Of a stretch of DNA of 64,000 nucleotides, positions 46,968 to 55,413 are shown one piece after another (within the stretch, counting starts at the first letter, position 1; the number at the start of each line of letters is the position of its first letter). The notes beneath the pieces were generated by a model. The model did no database searches and was not told the DNA's origin. It was given only the letters and a program-made list of their open reading frames with translations. The stretch spans positions 1 through 64,000 of the forward strand of contig QGVH01000022.1 of the NCBI GenBank assembly GCA_003242735.1. The letters are read 5' to 3'. The position numbers and the translations under genes were made by a program. Origin of the DNA: a bacterium. GTDB lineage: Bacteria > Gemmatimonadota > Gemmatimonadetes > Longimicrobiales > RSA9.

Positions 46968-47489
46968 CTACTCGCCCTCTCCCGTGCCCGGCTCGACCGG
47001 GTCGCCGTCGCCGCCAACGCCGTCGCCGCCGCCGAGGGCGTCGACCGTCACCGGCAGGACCGCCTCCGTCCGGCTGCCGACCTCGCATTGATCGCTCGGA
47101 ACGTGGAGCAGGCACACGGCGAGCCGCGCGCTCCCCGGCGCCACCCCCGTGAGTCTGCCCGCGAACGCCGTCGTCCGGGTGAACGTGACCACCCCTTCGT
47201 CGTCCGGGACGATCTCGATCCGGTATTCCGCGGGCGAGACCGGAGTGAGCTCGCCGGACCGATCGAGGAACTGCGCCATGAGGCCTGTGTCGCCGGACCC
47301 GATCACGAGCGGCTCCGCCACCACGCCGCCCTGCTCGATGGTCACGACCTGCTCGCCGACGACGAGCCGGATGGTATGCACGTCCACCGTATCATCCGGC
47401 GCAGCCGATTCGTTGCAACCCGCGCCCAACGCGAGCAGGGCCAGCGCACCCACCAGCGTCACGCGATACGGCATGGCGCTTCTGCCCAT
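46968..47489 (-). CDS. Hypothetical lipoprotein of metal-uptake operon
   Basis: A 173-residue predicted lipoprotein with lipobox L-G-A-G-C near residue 25. The mature part is beta-rich with one R-T-T-A-F-A-G-R-L-T-G-V-A-P-G-S-A-R-L stretch like a bacterial Ig-like strand set, and two cysteines (V-C-L-L-H-V and Q-C). It ends in a Gly/Asp/Glu-rich tail. GGGAGGGG precedes ATG 47489. It lies 44 bases downstream of the TonB receptor, same strand. Confidence 0.65.
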   Translation of the reverse strand: MGRSAMPYRVTLVGALALLALGAGCNESAAPDDTVDVHTIRLVVGEQVVTIEQGGVVAEPLVIGSGDTGLMAQFLDRSGELTPVSPAEYRIEIVPDDEGVVTFTRTTAFAGRLTGVAPGSARLAVCLLHVPSDQCEVGSRTEAVLPVTVDALGGGDGVGGDGDPVEPGTGEGE

Positions 47490-47533
47490 GGGTTCCCCTC
47501 CCGCCAGCGTGCACGAACGCGTGAACGCACTCC

Positions 47534-49891
47534 TCAGAACGTCATCCGGTAGACCACGCTCAGGTTCCTGCCCGGCTCGGGCATGAGGTCCTTCACCCGC
47601 GAGAGGTGGTCACGGTACTCGGTGTTCGCGATGTTCTCGACGCGGACCGTGAGCGTGTGGAGCCGCCCGCCTCGCACGAGCCGGACTCCCGCCGAGACGT
47701 CCGCCACCGCGTAGCCGTCCGTGGGCTCCTCGAAGTCGCCCACCCGGTCCTGGCGCGCGGCCCAGCGGAGGTCGGCGCCCACGAAATACGCGGGCTGCTC
47801 GTAGCGCACCCCGACCCGCCCGCGCAGCGGCGGGATGAACGGCGGGTTCGTGGACGCCGGGACGAACGTGGTGTCCGTCTCGGTGATGACGGGGATCGGG
47901 GCCCGCGGCGACGTGAACCGGGCACGGACATACGAAGCGCTCCCGTGGAGAACGACCGCGGGCGTCACTGCGACCTCGATGTCGCCCTCCGCGCCGACGA
48001 AGCGCGCGTTCTCGTTCGTGTACTGGAAGAGCGGCCGGCCGCTCTCCCCGCCCAGCTCGGCGCGGCCGCGGCTCGAAGGGAAGATGTAGTCGTCGAGCTG
48101 GTTGCGGAACACGGCGAACTCGCCGTGCACCCGGTCGCCGTTCACCCGCAGGAACGCGTCCAGCCCGAAGCCGGTCTCGTGCTCGAGGCGCGGATCGCCC
48201 ACGTCGTACGAGTTGGCGGCGAGGTGCGGGCCGTTGGTGTACAGCTCGTTGAAGTCCGGCGTCCGGTAGGCACGGCTGGCACTCACACCCACCCGCACGG
48301 CGTCGGACAGGAGATACAGCAGGCCGAGCGAACCGGAGAACGAGCCGAACGTCCGCGGCCGGACCGGGATCCGCTCGCCCCCGGCCAGCACGAACGCCGC
48401 CGTGTCGCGCGGCACGTAGCGCGCCCAATCGTAACGTGCGCCGAGCTGCGCCCTGAGCGGGCCGGTGCCCAGCTCCTCCACGAAGAATGCGGCGAAGGCG
48501 TAATCGTACGTCGAGGGCGTGCGGAGCGAGCCGCCAGTGGCGATGTCACGGTACTGCGCACGGACGCCGACGGCACCCCGCGTGAACGGGCCGAGCTCGC
48601 CGTGCCTCGCCACGACCTCCGCGCTGTACAGCCTCTGCTCGAATTCCGTCCCCGTGGGACCGTCCTCCTCGAGCTCCACGTGCCGGTAATCGCTGGCCGC
48701 GCCCGTCAGCTTGATCTCGGAGAACGGTCCTCCCTCCAGGTGGATCGCCGCCTCGCCCCGCAGCGTGTGGCGGGTCATCTCGATGTCCACGGCGTGCACG
48801 TGCCCGTGGTCGTGAGCGTGATCGTCCTCGCCCTCGTGGTCGTGGTCGTGCTCGTGCACGCCGATCCCCGGGATGCCGTACTCGTTGCGGTAGAAGCGGT
48901 AGGACAGGCCCGCGTGGCTCCGGGCGCCGATCCACGCGCCGCCGACCGATCCGCTGTAGGTCCGCAACCCGGTGTTCTGCAGCGGCCCGGCCGGCGTGCG
49001 GATGTCGCCGGCGGTCCGTGCGCTGGCCTCGGCACGCACCGCGAACGGGCCGAGCGCCGTCGTCACGAAGCCCCCGCCACTCAACCCCTCGTTCACCGAG
49101 GAGCCGTGCACTGTGAGCGTGCCGTGGGGGTGCCCCGGCAACGATGCCGGGATCTCCTCGCGCACCACGTTGACGACACCGCCGAGCGCGCTGCTCCCGT
49201 ACAGCAGCGACATGGGCCCGCGCACCACTTCGAACCGACGGGCGGTGAGCGGGTCGATCGCCACCGCGTGGTCGCCCGACGTCGACGACATGTCGCCCGG
49301 CCGCACACCGTCCTCGAGCACGAGGATGCGGTCGCCGCCCAGGCCGCGGATCACCGGCCGCGCGGTCGCCGGACCCACGGACGTGACCGCAATGCCCGGC
49401 TCACGGTCCAGCGTGGCGGCGACGGTCCCGCCCAACTCGCGGTCCAGCTCGGCGCCCCGAAGGACGGAAACGGGGCTGAGCACGTCCTCGCCCGCTCGCG
49501 GCCCCACGGTCCCGGTCACGACGAAGCCGCTCAACTCGATGGCCTGTGCGGTGAGAGCGATCTCCAGCCGGTGGGACTCGCCTGGGCGGACCTCGACCCG
49601 CTGCCTCGAACGTGCGTAGCCGAGGTGCTCGACTTCCACGGTGTACGTCCCGGGCGTGAGTTGGGAGAAGCGGAACGAGCCGTCCGCGTGTGCGAGCTCC
49701 TCCCGGTGCGTCTCCACGAGCCGCACCCGCGCCGCAGGCAGCGGCGCGCCGCTCGCCCTGTCACGCACGACGCCCACGATCTCGGCGGTCGCCTGCGCCG
49801 GGGCCTGTGCGAGCGCGTTGCGCGGCGATGCCGCGCCGGCCACTGCGGAGAGAACGAAAAACGTGATGAAGCCCGTAATGCGCACAATCAT
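47534..49891 (-). CDS. TonB-dependent receptor with His-rich loop (ZnuD-like)
   Basis: A 785-residue outer-membrane receptor. Signal peptide I-T-G-F-I-T-F-F-V-L-S-A-V-A-G-A-A, regulatory-like domain, plug with V-V-R-G-P-M-S-L-L-Y-G-S-S-A-L-G-G-V-V-N, and barrel ending V-V-Y-R-M-T-F. A loop near 48790-48860 is a run of His, Asp and Glu (H-E-H-D-H-D-H and A-H-D-H-G-H-V-H), as in the zinc receptor ZnuD. Zinc or another transition metal is the likely cargo. The frame is open to 49963; ATG 49891 starts the signal peptide. Confidence 0.9.
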   Translation of the reverse strand: MIVRITGFITFFVLSAVAGAASPRNALAQAPAQATAEIVGVVRDRASGAPLPAARVRLVETHREELAHADGSFRFSQLTPGTYTVEVEHLGYARSRQRVEVRPGESHRLEIALTAQAIELSGFVVTGTVGPRAGEDVLSPVSVLRGAELDRELGGTVAATLDREPGIAVTSVGPATARPVIRGLGGDRILVLEDGVRPGDMSSTSGDHAVAIDPLTARRFEVVRGPMSLLYGSSALGGVVNVVREEIPASLPGHPHGTLTVHGSSVNEGLSGGGFVTTALGPFAVRAEASARTAGDIRTPAGPLQNTGLRTYSGSVGGAWIGARSHAGLSYRFYRNEYGIPGIGVHEHDHDHEGEDDHAHDHGHVHAVDIEMTRHTLRGEAAIHLEGGPFSEIKLTGAASDYRHVELEEDGPTGTEFEQRLYSAEVVARHGELGPFTRGAVGVRAQYRDIATGGSLRTPSTYDYAFAAFFVEELGTGPLRAQLGARYDWARYVPRDTAAFVLAGGERIPVRPRTFGSFSGSLGLLYLLSDAVRVGVSASRAYRTPDFNELYTNGPHLAANSYDVGDPRLEHETGFGLDAFLRVNGDRVHGEFAVFRNQLDDYIFPSSRGRAELGGESGRPLFQYTNENARFVGAEGDIEVAVTPAVVLHGSASYVRARFTSPRAPIPVITETDTTFVPASTNPPFIPPLRGRVGVRYEQPAYFVGADLRWAARQDRVGDFEEPTDGYAVADVSAGVRLVRGGRLHTLTVRVENIANTEYRDHLSRVKDLMPEPGRNLSVVYRMTF

Positions 49892-50037
49892 GAATCCCGA
49901 CTTGCCATGAGTCCGTTGCCCCATCACCACGCGCCGGCGGGAAGCGCGTCCCGACCGGCCCAATCAGGACGGCCGTCCGCGGGCCGGGGCCACGCCGGAC
50001 GGCGCCCGGAGGTCCGAGGTCTCTCGCGTTGGCTTGG

Positions 50038-50397
50038 TCAGACTCGAGGCGGTGCGCGGGAGCCGAGGGGGAACGCCGGCGTGGTCGGGGCGAGGGCTTC
50101 GAGCGTCGAGGGAGCCGGAGGCGGCGTCGGCTCGCCCCCCACGGCCGCTCGCACGGCGCCGGCCGCCATGAGGGCGTCCTGACCCAGCAGCCGGCAGAAC
50201 TGGCAGGCCATGTGGTCGTGCGGTCGCTGGCCAGGCGCGCCACTGCCCGCCTCGCTCACCACGACGCCGGAACGCGGCGCACTCGCCTCGAGCCCCGCAT
50301 CCGCCAGCGGCAGCGCCGCCGTCAGCAGGAGCTGGACAACGAGCACGGCCACGGCCACGCGCCGTCCACCCCGACCAGTCCGTCCTCGAACCGACAT
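50038..50397 (-). CDS. Small exported Cys/His protein (DUF2946-like)
   Basis: A 119-residue protein with an N-terminal hydrophobic helix (V-A-V-A-V-L-V-V-Q-L-L-L-T-A-A-L) and a H-M-A-C-Q-F-C motif in the exported part. Proteins with this layout (DUF2946) often lie next to metal-linked TonB receptors. The two cysteines plus His could bind a metal. It is the first gene of the minus-strand run before the His-rich receptor. Confidence 0.6.
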   Translation of the reverse strand: MSVRGRTGRGGRRVAVAVLVVQLLLTAALPLADAGLEASAPRSGVVVSEAGSGAPGQRPHDHMACQFCRLLGQDALMAAGAVRAAVGGEPTPPPAPSTLEALAPTTPAFPLGSRAPPRV

Positions 50398-50526
50398 GGC
50401 GTTCCGTGTCGTGAGGTGCGGTCCCCGCGCGACGATCCCCGGCACGCCGTGCGGGGTACTCTCCCTGGGTCGGCCTTAGTATGTTACCAATTCGCAGTTT
50501 GTTCCCGGAGAAGGGAGGGAGGTGGC

Positions 50527-51981
50527 ATGCGGCCCGCGTACACGCTCGGCGCTCTCCTGCTGGCCACGACGCTCCTCTTCGCGGCCTGCGTCCGCAACCC
50601 CGCCACGGGGCAGCGACAGTTCTCGCTGATCAGCGAGGCGCAGGAGATCCAGATGGGTCGCGAGTACGACGCGCAGATCGTCGCCTCGCTCGGCCTCTAC
50701 CCGGACACGGCGCTCCAGCGCTACGTGCAGGAGCTCGGGTCCCGCCTCGCCGCGACCTCCGAGCGGCCGCACCTGCCGTGGACGTTCCGCGTGCTCGACG
50801 ACCCGGTCGTCAACGCCTTCGCCTTGCCCGGCGGCTACATCTACGTCACCCGCGGCATCCTCGCCTACCTCGGCTCCGAGGCCGAGCTGGCCTCCGTGCT
50901 GGGGCACGAGATCGGCCACGTCACGGCGCGCCACTCCGTCAGCCGGATGAGCACGCAACAGCTCGCGCAGCTCGGGCTCGCCGTCGGCGTTCTGCTGAGG
51001 CCAGAGCTGGAGAGCGTCGCCGGCCTCGCCAACGCCGGCTTGAGCGTGCTGTTCCTCAAGTATTCGCGTGACGACGAGCGGCAGTCCGACGACCTCGGGC
51101 TGCGCTACATGCGCCGCGGCGGGTACGACCCCAGGGAAATGGCGGACGTCTTCGCGATGCTCGAGAGCGTCAGCAGCGCGGAGGGCGGAGGCCGCGTGCC
51201 CGAGTGGCTCTCCACGCACCCCGACCCGGGCAACCGCCGCGACCGCATCGAGCGCCAGGTGGCCGCGCTGCCGCCCGACTCGCAGAGCGGCCGCGTCGAG
51301 CGGGAGAGCTTCCTGCGTCGGCTCAACGGCCTCGTCTTCGGCGACAACCCGCGAGAGGGCTTCTTCCGCGGCAACGAGTTCCTGCACCCGGAGCTCGCCT
51401 TCCGCTTCTCCTTCCCCGCGGGCTGGAGCACCAGCAACCAGAAGAGCGCCGTCGTCGCCGTGAGCCCCAACCAGGACGCGGTCGTCCAGATCACGCTGGC
51501 GGAGGAGTCCACACCCGAAGCCGCGGCGCGGCGGTTCTTCAGCGCCCAGGGCATGGCCGGCTCGCCCCGCAGCCAGCGGATCAACGGCCTGGACGCCGTG
51601 ACGGGAAGCTTCGCGGCGACGACGCAGAGCGGCCCGGTCCGCGGCATCGCGGCGTTCATCGCCCACGGCGGCCGCGTCTACAACGTCCTCGCCTACGCCA
51701 TCGAGTCCCGCTGGTCCGCGTACGACGCCGCCGTCCGTCAGGCCGTCGGCAGCTTCGCCCGGCTCACGGACCAGGCCGCGCTCTCCGTGCAGCCGCAACG
51801 CCTGGAGATCGTCACCCTCGACCGCCCGATGACCCTCCAGGAGTTCGCGCAGCGCTACCCGGGACCGGCCTCCATCGATCTCCTGGCACGGCTCAACCAG
51901 GTCGAACCCGGCCACCGCTTCAACGCGGGCGACGTGGTGAAGCGCGTGACCGGCACGGCGCTGCCGGGCGCGAGCGAGTGA
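50527..51981 (+). CDS. M48 family metalloprotease lipoprotein
   Basis: A 484-residue zinc protease of the BepA/Loi type. Lipobox L-F-A-A-C (Cys21); zinc motif H127-E-I-G-H131; later E-R-Q-S-D-D as the third-ligand region. The C-terminal half (about 290-484) is a separate beta-rich domain ending in a LysM-like stretch (T-L-Q-E-F-A-Q-R-Y-P-G near 440 and L-N-Q-V-E-P-G-H-R-F-N-A-G-D). It probably acts in envelope quality control. AGGGAGGGAGGT precedes ATG 50527. Confidence 0.93.
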   Translation: MRPAYTLGALLLATTLLFAACVRNPATGQRQFSLISEAQEIQMGREYDAQIVASLGLYPDTALQRYVQELGSRLAATSERPHLPWTFRVLDDPVVNAFALPGGYIYVTRGILAYLGSEAELASVLGHEIGHVTARHSVSRMSTQQLAQLGLAVGVLLRPELESVAGLANAGLSVLFLKYSRDDERQSDDLGLRYMRRGGYDPREMADVFAMLESVSSAEGGGRVPEWLSTHPDPGNRRDRIERQVAALPPDSQSGRVERESFLRRLNGLVFGDNPREGFFRGNEFLHPELAFRFSFPAGWSTSNQKSAVVAVSPNQDAVVQITLAEESTPEAAARRFFSAQGMAGSPRSQRINGLDAVTGSFAATTQSGPVRGIAAFIAHGGRVYNVLAYAIESRWSAYDAAVRQAVGSFARLTDQAALSVQPQRLEIVTLDRPMTLQEFAQRYPGPASIDLLARLNQVEPGHRFNAGDVVKRVTGTALPGASE

Positions 51982-52065
51982 GGGCGGCCGGGCGGCTGCG
52001 AGGGCCGGCGGGACGGATACCGCCGGCGCGAACTGCGCCGGGCGCGGAGCGCAGCGGGCTGCCGG

Positions 52066-52347
52066 CTAGCTGCGGGAGGCCAGGGTCTGTGTGTGCTCCG
52101 CGATGCGGAAGAGGACGATGGTGAGCTCGAGGACGACCCGGGAGTAGAGCGCGCTGACCAGGAAGATGATCGGGATCGCGGCCAATCCCGCCACCGTGCC
52201 GGAGAATCCCTCGGTGTCGTGCATGATCCCGACGCCGATAGCGAGTGCGAACAGTGCCGCAACGACGAGCGCGAGTCCGTACAGGACCCGGATCAGCCTC
52301 GTGGTGACGAACTGCGAGAACGAGAAGTCGAAGAGGGCGCTCAGCAT
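52066..52347 (-). CDS. DUF4282 family membrane protein
   Basis: A 93-residue protein with F-D-F-S-F-S-Q-F-V-T-T-R at the start, two membrane helices and E-L-T-I-V-L-F-R-I-A-E-H in the tail, the full pattern of DUF4282. Role unknown. AAGGAG lies eight bases before ATG 52347. The same frame is open upstream through another domain (next entry). Confidence 0.85.
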   Translation of the reverse strand: MLSALFDFSFSQFVTTRLIRVLYGLALVVAALFALAIGVGIMHDTEGFSGTVAGLAAIPIIFLVSALYSRVVLELTIVLFRIAEHTQTLASRS

Positions 52348-53127
52348 GGTTGGACTCTCCTTTCTCGGATGAGAGAACGGCAGATCGTGGACGGCACAGT
52401 CGCAAGGGAGCGATCGCCCGTGGTGGCGTCTAGCCGCTACTCCTCGCGCGTACGCGTCCCACGAGCTGTAGACACGGACGGTGTCGGCCTTTTCTCCATC
52501 CCGGAACACCGCATGGACAGGGATGACGTCGAGGAAGAGGGACGCCGCGTCGGCGCGAGCGAGCACACGATCTTCCGGGCTCGCGAACATCATGCGGTCG
52601 GTGTGGCGATACACTGCCAAGGCCGTTTCGCCGGGCCCGATCCCAGTCGCGGGGTGCGTCTCGAACACCATCGTTTTCTCCTCGCCGCCAGCCGTGTAGG
52701 TCGCCTTCAGGGCGACCGCGGACATCGGCCGGCCGCTGCGGTTCGTGACCGGCAGTCCGAGCTCGACGGTTTCACTCATGGACCAGAGCTCGGCGTCGGC
52801 CCGGCGCTGCAACCCACCAATCGCGATGTCCTTCGAGAGCCGCTCGATCGTGGGTCGGTTCACCTCTGCGAGCCGGAGCTCTTGCACTGCCTCCAGGCCG
52901 AGTGCGTAGTCCACCAGCTTTTCCAGGGCGACGACGCGCCAGGTCTTGCCGGCTTTCTCGAGACGGAGATCGAGCACCAGCGTCGTGTCCAGATCGGCGT
53001 GGCGGAACTCCATGCCCACGAGGACCCCACCAGCCACGTCTCGCTGCCCGGACAGGCCCTGGTACCCATCGAGTGGCAACATCCACGGCAGAGAGGAGAT
53101 GCTGCTGCCCTCAAGTATCGGTAGCAC
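52348..53127 (-). pseudogene. Hypothetical protein fragment lacking its stop codon
   Basis: About 260 codons precede the DUF4282 start in the same frame with no stop. The first part (L-R-L-E-K-A-G-K-T-W-R-V-V-A-L-E-K-L) resembles the C-terminal part of DUF2939 proteins; the later part is beta-rich up to V-R-V-Y-S-S-W-D-A-Y. After that the translation looks like read-through of a spacer and of the next gene's ribosome site. GC is lower than in the neighbours. The N-terminus looks truncated at a stop near 53143. A true 353-residue fusion is possible but less likely. Confidence 0.45.
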
Positions 53128-53273
53128 TCGTACGGGATTTTAGCACCGCTGGAGGCGGCATCGCGCGCGGCGGCGGAGCCGGCCGTTGCAGGCCCACCCC
53201 GTGGGGGTGGCGCCCGTCCGGGTGCGCGACTGCTGGCAGGCGGCTGGGAGCAGGTGCCCTGACCGGAACGCCC

Positions 53274-53302
53274 TTGACGTTCGGTGTTTCTTCGCATATC
53301 CT
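53274..53302 (+). promoter_or_regulatory. Radical SAM gene promoter with SOS-like operator
   Basis: TTGACG (53274-53279), 17 bases and TATCCT (53297-53302) form a strong promoter. GTTCGGTGTTTCTTCGC (53279-53295) fills the spacer and matches the imuA and dnaE2 operators. The predicted start lies about three bases before ATG 53312, so the message is probably leaderless. Confidence 0.7.
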
Positions 53303-53311
53303 CCACCGCCG

Positions 53312-54382
53312 ATGCGACGCCTCCCGATCATCAAGGGCCGCGGCGCGGCCGAGAACCCGCCCAACCGCTTCGAGCGGCTCGCCTTCGAGCCGGACCCGGA
53401 GACGTTCGGCTCGGCAGAGGACGCGCCCGCGCCGGAGACGGTCTACTACCGAGACGGCAGCCGCAGCATCATCGCACGCAACGAGAGCCCGGACGTAGGG
53501 TTCGAGACCTCCATCAACCCCTACCGCGGCTGCTCGCACGGCTGCATCTACTGCTATGCGCGGCCGACGCACGAGTACCTCGGCCTCTCGGCAGGGCTGG
53601 ACTTCGAGACGCGGATCTTCGTGAAGGAGGACGCGCCCGCACTGCTGCGGCGCGAACTGTCCTCCCCGCGCTGGAGGCCCCAGGTGCTGGCGCTGTGCGG
53701 CGTCACGGACGCCTATCAGCCGATCGAGCGGAAGCTCCGGTTGACGCGGCGGTGTCTGGAGGTGTTGGTGGAGTTCCGCAACCCGGTGGGGATCGTCACC
53801 AAGAACCATCTGGTGACGCGGGACGTGGATCTGCTCCAGGAGCTGGCGCGCTACGACGCCGCGTCGGTCAACATCTCCGTGACGACCCTCGACCCGGAGC
53901 TCCAGCGGGTGATGGAGCCCCGGACATCCATCCCGGCCCGCCGCCTCGCCGCGATCGAGACCCTCGCGAAGGCGGGCGTCCCTGTGGGCGTGATGGTCGC
54001 GCCGCTGATCCCCGGGCTGAACGACCACGAAATGCCGGCGATCCTGGAGGCCGCGGCGAGCGCAGGCGCGCGCTTCGCCGGCTACACCATGCTGCGGCTG
54101 CCGTACGCGGTGAAGGATCTGTTCGTGGCGTGGCTCGAGCGGCACTTCCCGGAGCGGAAGGAGAAGGTGCTCGGACGGCTGCGCGAGATGCGGGGCGGCA
54201 AGCTCAACGAGAGCCGGTTCCACGCACGCATGCGCGGCCAGGGCGAGTACGCGGCGCAGTTGCGCGCACTGTTCCACGCGGCCGCACGCAAGGCCGGGCT
54301 CGACACACGCCAGCCGGAACTCTCCACCGCCGCGTTCCGCCGTCCACGAGTGGGCCCCCAGCTCGCGTTGTTCGACGCCTGA
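53312..54382 (+). CDS. PA0069-family radical SAM protein (SplB-like)
   Basis: A 356-residue radical S-adenosylmethionine protein. The [4Fe-4S] motif is C74-S-H-G-C78-I-Y-C81, preceded by S-I-N-P-Y-R-G, typical of the PA0069/Rv2578c group related to spore photoproduct lyase. Other group features are R-N-P-V-G-I-V-T-K-N, S-V-N-I-S-V-T-T-L-D and V-A-P-L-I-P-G-L-N-D. The substrate is unknown; a DNA-photolesion role is only suggested by its relatives and its operator. No ribosome site is visible. Confidence 0.92.
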   Translation: MRRLPIIKGRGAAENPPNRFERLAFEPDPETFGSAEDAPAPETVYYRDGSRSIIARNESPDVGFETSINPYRGCSHGCIYCYARPTHEYLGLSAGLDFETRIFVKEDAPALLRRELSSPRWRPQVLALCGVTDAYQPIERKLRLTRRCLEVLVEFRNPVGIVTKNHLVTRDVDLLQELARYDAASVNISVTTLDPELQRVMEPRTSIPARRLAAIETLAKAGVPVGVMVAPLIPGLNDHEMPAILEAAASAGARFAGYTMLRLPYAVKDLFVAWLERHFPERKEKVLGRLREMRGGKLNESRFHARMRGQGEYAAQLRALFHAAARKAGLDTRQPELSTAAFRRPRVGPQLALFDA

Positions 54383-54561
54383 CGCCGCCCGGCGAGCCCG
54401 CCCTGCCCGTGGCGACGGGCCGTGCGGCCACCGCGCTCAGGCCGCCAGACGCGTAGCGCCGCCCGGCCGACTCCCCCACCCGCGTTCGCCCGGCTGGACG
54501 ACGCGCACGAAGCTCGGTGCGGCAGCAGAATGTCTCGCCCCCGCGCTCGCTGTCGGAGCAT

Positions 54562-54641
54562 CCGGGTGAGACGGTCTGCGATCCCTGCGGGCCTTGCAAT
54601 CTGCACTTTTCTATGCGTTCTCCGAAAAGATTGCTCACGGG
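54562..54641 (+). ncRNA. Predicted structured RNA in pilin leader
   Basis: Nested pairs close a fold: GTGAG (54566-54570) with CTCAC (54634-54638); GCAAT (54596-54600) with ATTGC (54630-54634, sharing one C); CTTTTC (54606-54611) with GAAAAG (54624-54629). A side hairpin GGTC/GGCC may form at 54573-54592, giving a three-way junction. No known riboswitch consensus, including the c-di-GMP types, was recognised. Confidence 0.45.
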
Positions 54642-54684
54642 CGAGGCGCGGCCGGGGCGGTGCAGGTGCCCGGCCTGCGTCAAT

Positions 54685-54721
54685 GTATGTGATTGTACGG
54701 CCGTAACATACGCTGTGATTG
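54685..54721. repeat. Nested palindrome and direct repeat, operator-like
   Basis: GTATGT (54685-54690) pairs with ACATAC (54706-54711) around the perfect palindrome TACGGCCGTA (54696-54705). GTGATTG occurs twice, at 54689-54695 and 54715-54721. Placed about 100 bases before the pilin genes, it may bind a regulator. Confidence 0.45.
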
Positions 54722-54816
54722 GCCGGGGCCCGGCACGCGCCTTGACTGGAGAGCAGTACCCAACCGCAACCACGCGTCCACGCGCGTGACGACAGAACTG
54801 CGACAGAGAAGCGCTG

Positions 54817-55413
54817 ATGGGGTCCGTGCAACGACACCAGGCGTCCGGCCATGCCTCCTCCCGCCCGCTCGGAGGTCGCATGGGCTTCTCGCTCATCGAG
54901 GCGCTGATCATCCTGACGGTGATCGGCATCCTGGTCGGGATCGCGATGCCCCACGTCGATGTCAAGCGCTTCCGCATGAACGAGGCGGTGCGCGAGGTCG
55001 CCTCCACGCTGGCCCGGGCGCAGTACCGAGCGGTGCTCCAGCAGCACGACGTCATCGTCTCGTTCGAGGTCGGGGCTCGCCGCCTGCGCATCCACGAGGA
55101 CAGGAACAACGATGGCCTGGTGCAGGCGGACGAGCCCGTGACGTACTTCGCGTTGCCGGAGGGCGTCGTGTTCGGCCGCGGCCCGGCGCCGCCGCTGCCG
55201 ATGGGGCTCGGACCCGTGACGTTCCGGCAGCGCTTCGGCACGCCGTACGTCACGTTCCACCGCAACGGCAGCGCGAGCGAGACGGGAGGGTTGTACCTGA
55301 CGGCGGTGGGCGCCCCGGAGGCGAGCGACGCACGGGCCGTGGAGGTCGAGCGGGCCACGGGCCGCGCGAGCTGGTACCTCTACGACGGCAAAGCGTGGAA
55401 GAGGGGTTTCTGA
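54817..55413 (+). CDS. GspH/FimT-type minor pseudopilin
   Basis: A 198-residue type IV pilin-like protein. The prepilin peptidase site is G|F-S-L-I-E after a 23-residue basic leader, followed by the hydrophobic helix A-L-I-I-L-T-V-I-G-I-L-V-G-I-A. The globular part has E-D-R-N-N-D-G, a calcium-loop-like motif, and the GspH pattern of beta strands. ATG 54817 gives a normal leader; the later ATG would leave only two leader residues. First of four linked genes. Confidence 0.85.
   Translation: MGSVQRHQASGHASSRPLGGRMGFSLIEALIILTVIGILVGIAMPHVDVKRFRMNEAVREVASTLARAQYRAVLQQHDVIVSFEVGARRLRIHEDRNNDGLVQADEPVTYFALPEGVVFGRGPAPPLPMGLGPVTFRQRFGTPYVTFHRNGSASETGGLYLTAVGAPEASDARAVEVERATGRASWYLYDGKAWKRGF

Larger units (their letters stand above)
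54383..54816. other. 434-base leader region of the pilin cluster
   Basis: The gap between the radical SAM stop and the first pseudopilin gene is less GC-rich from about 54510 to 54730. It holds the structured segment and the palindromes listed below. TTGACT (54742-54747) could be a -35 but no good -10 follows. Confidence 0.6.

Noticed and set aside
54517-54789. Cys-rich 90-codon open frame with C-x2-C-x2-C and C-x-C-x2-C patterns
   Set aside because: Codon use is unlike the genes around it, no ribosome site precedes the GTG, and the same bases form the stem structure described for the leader.
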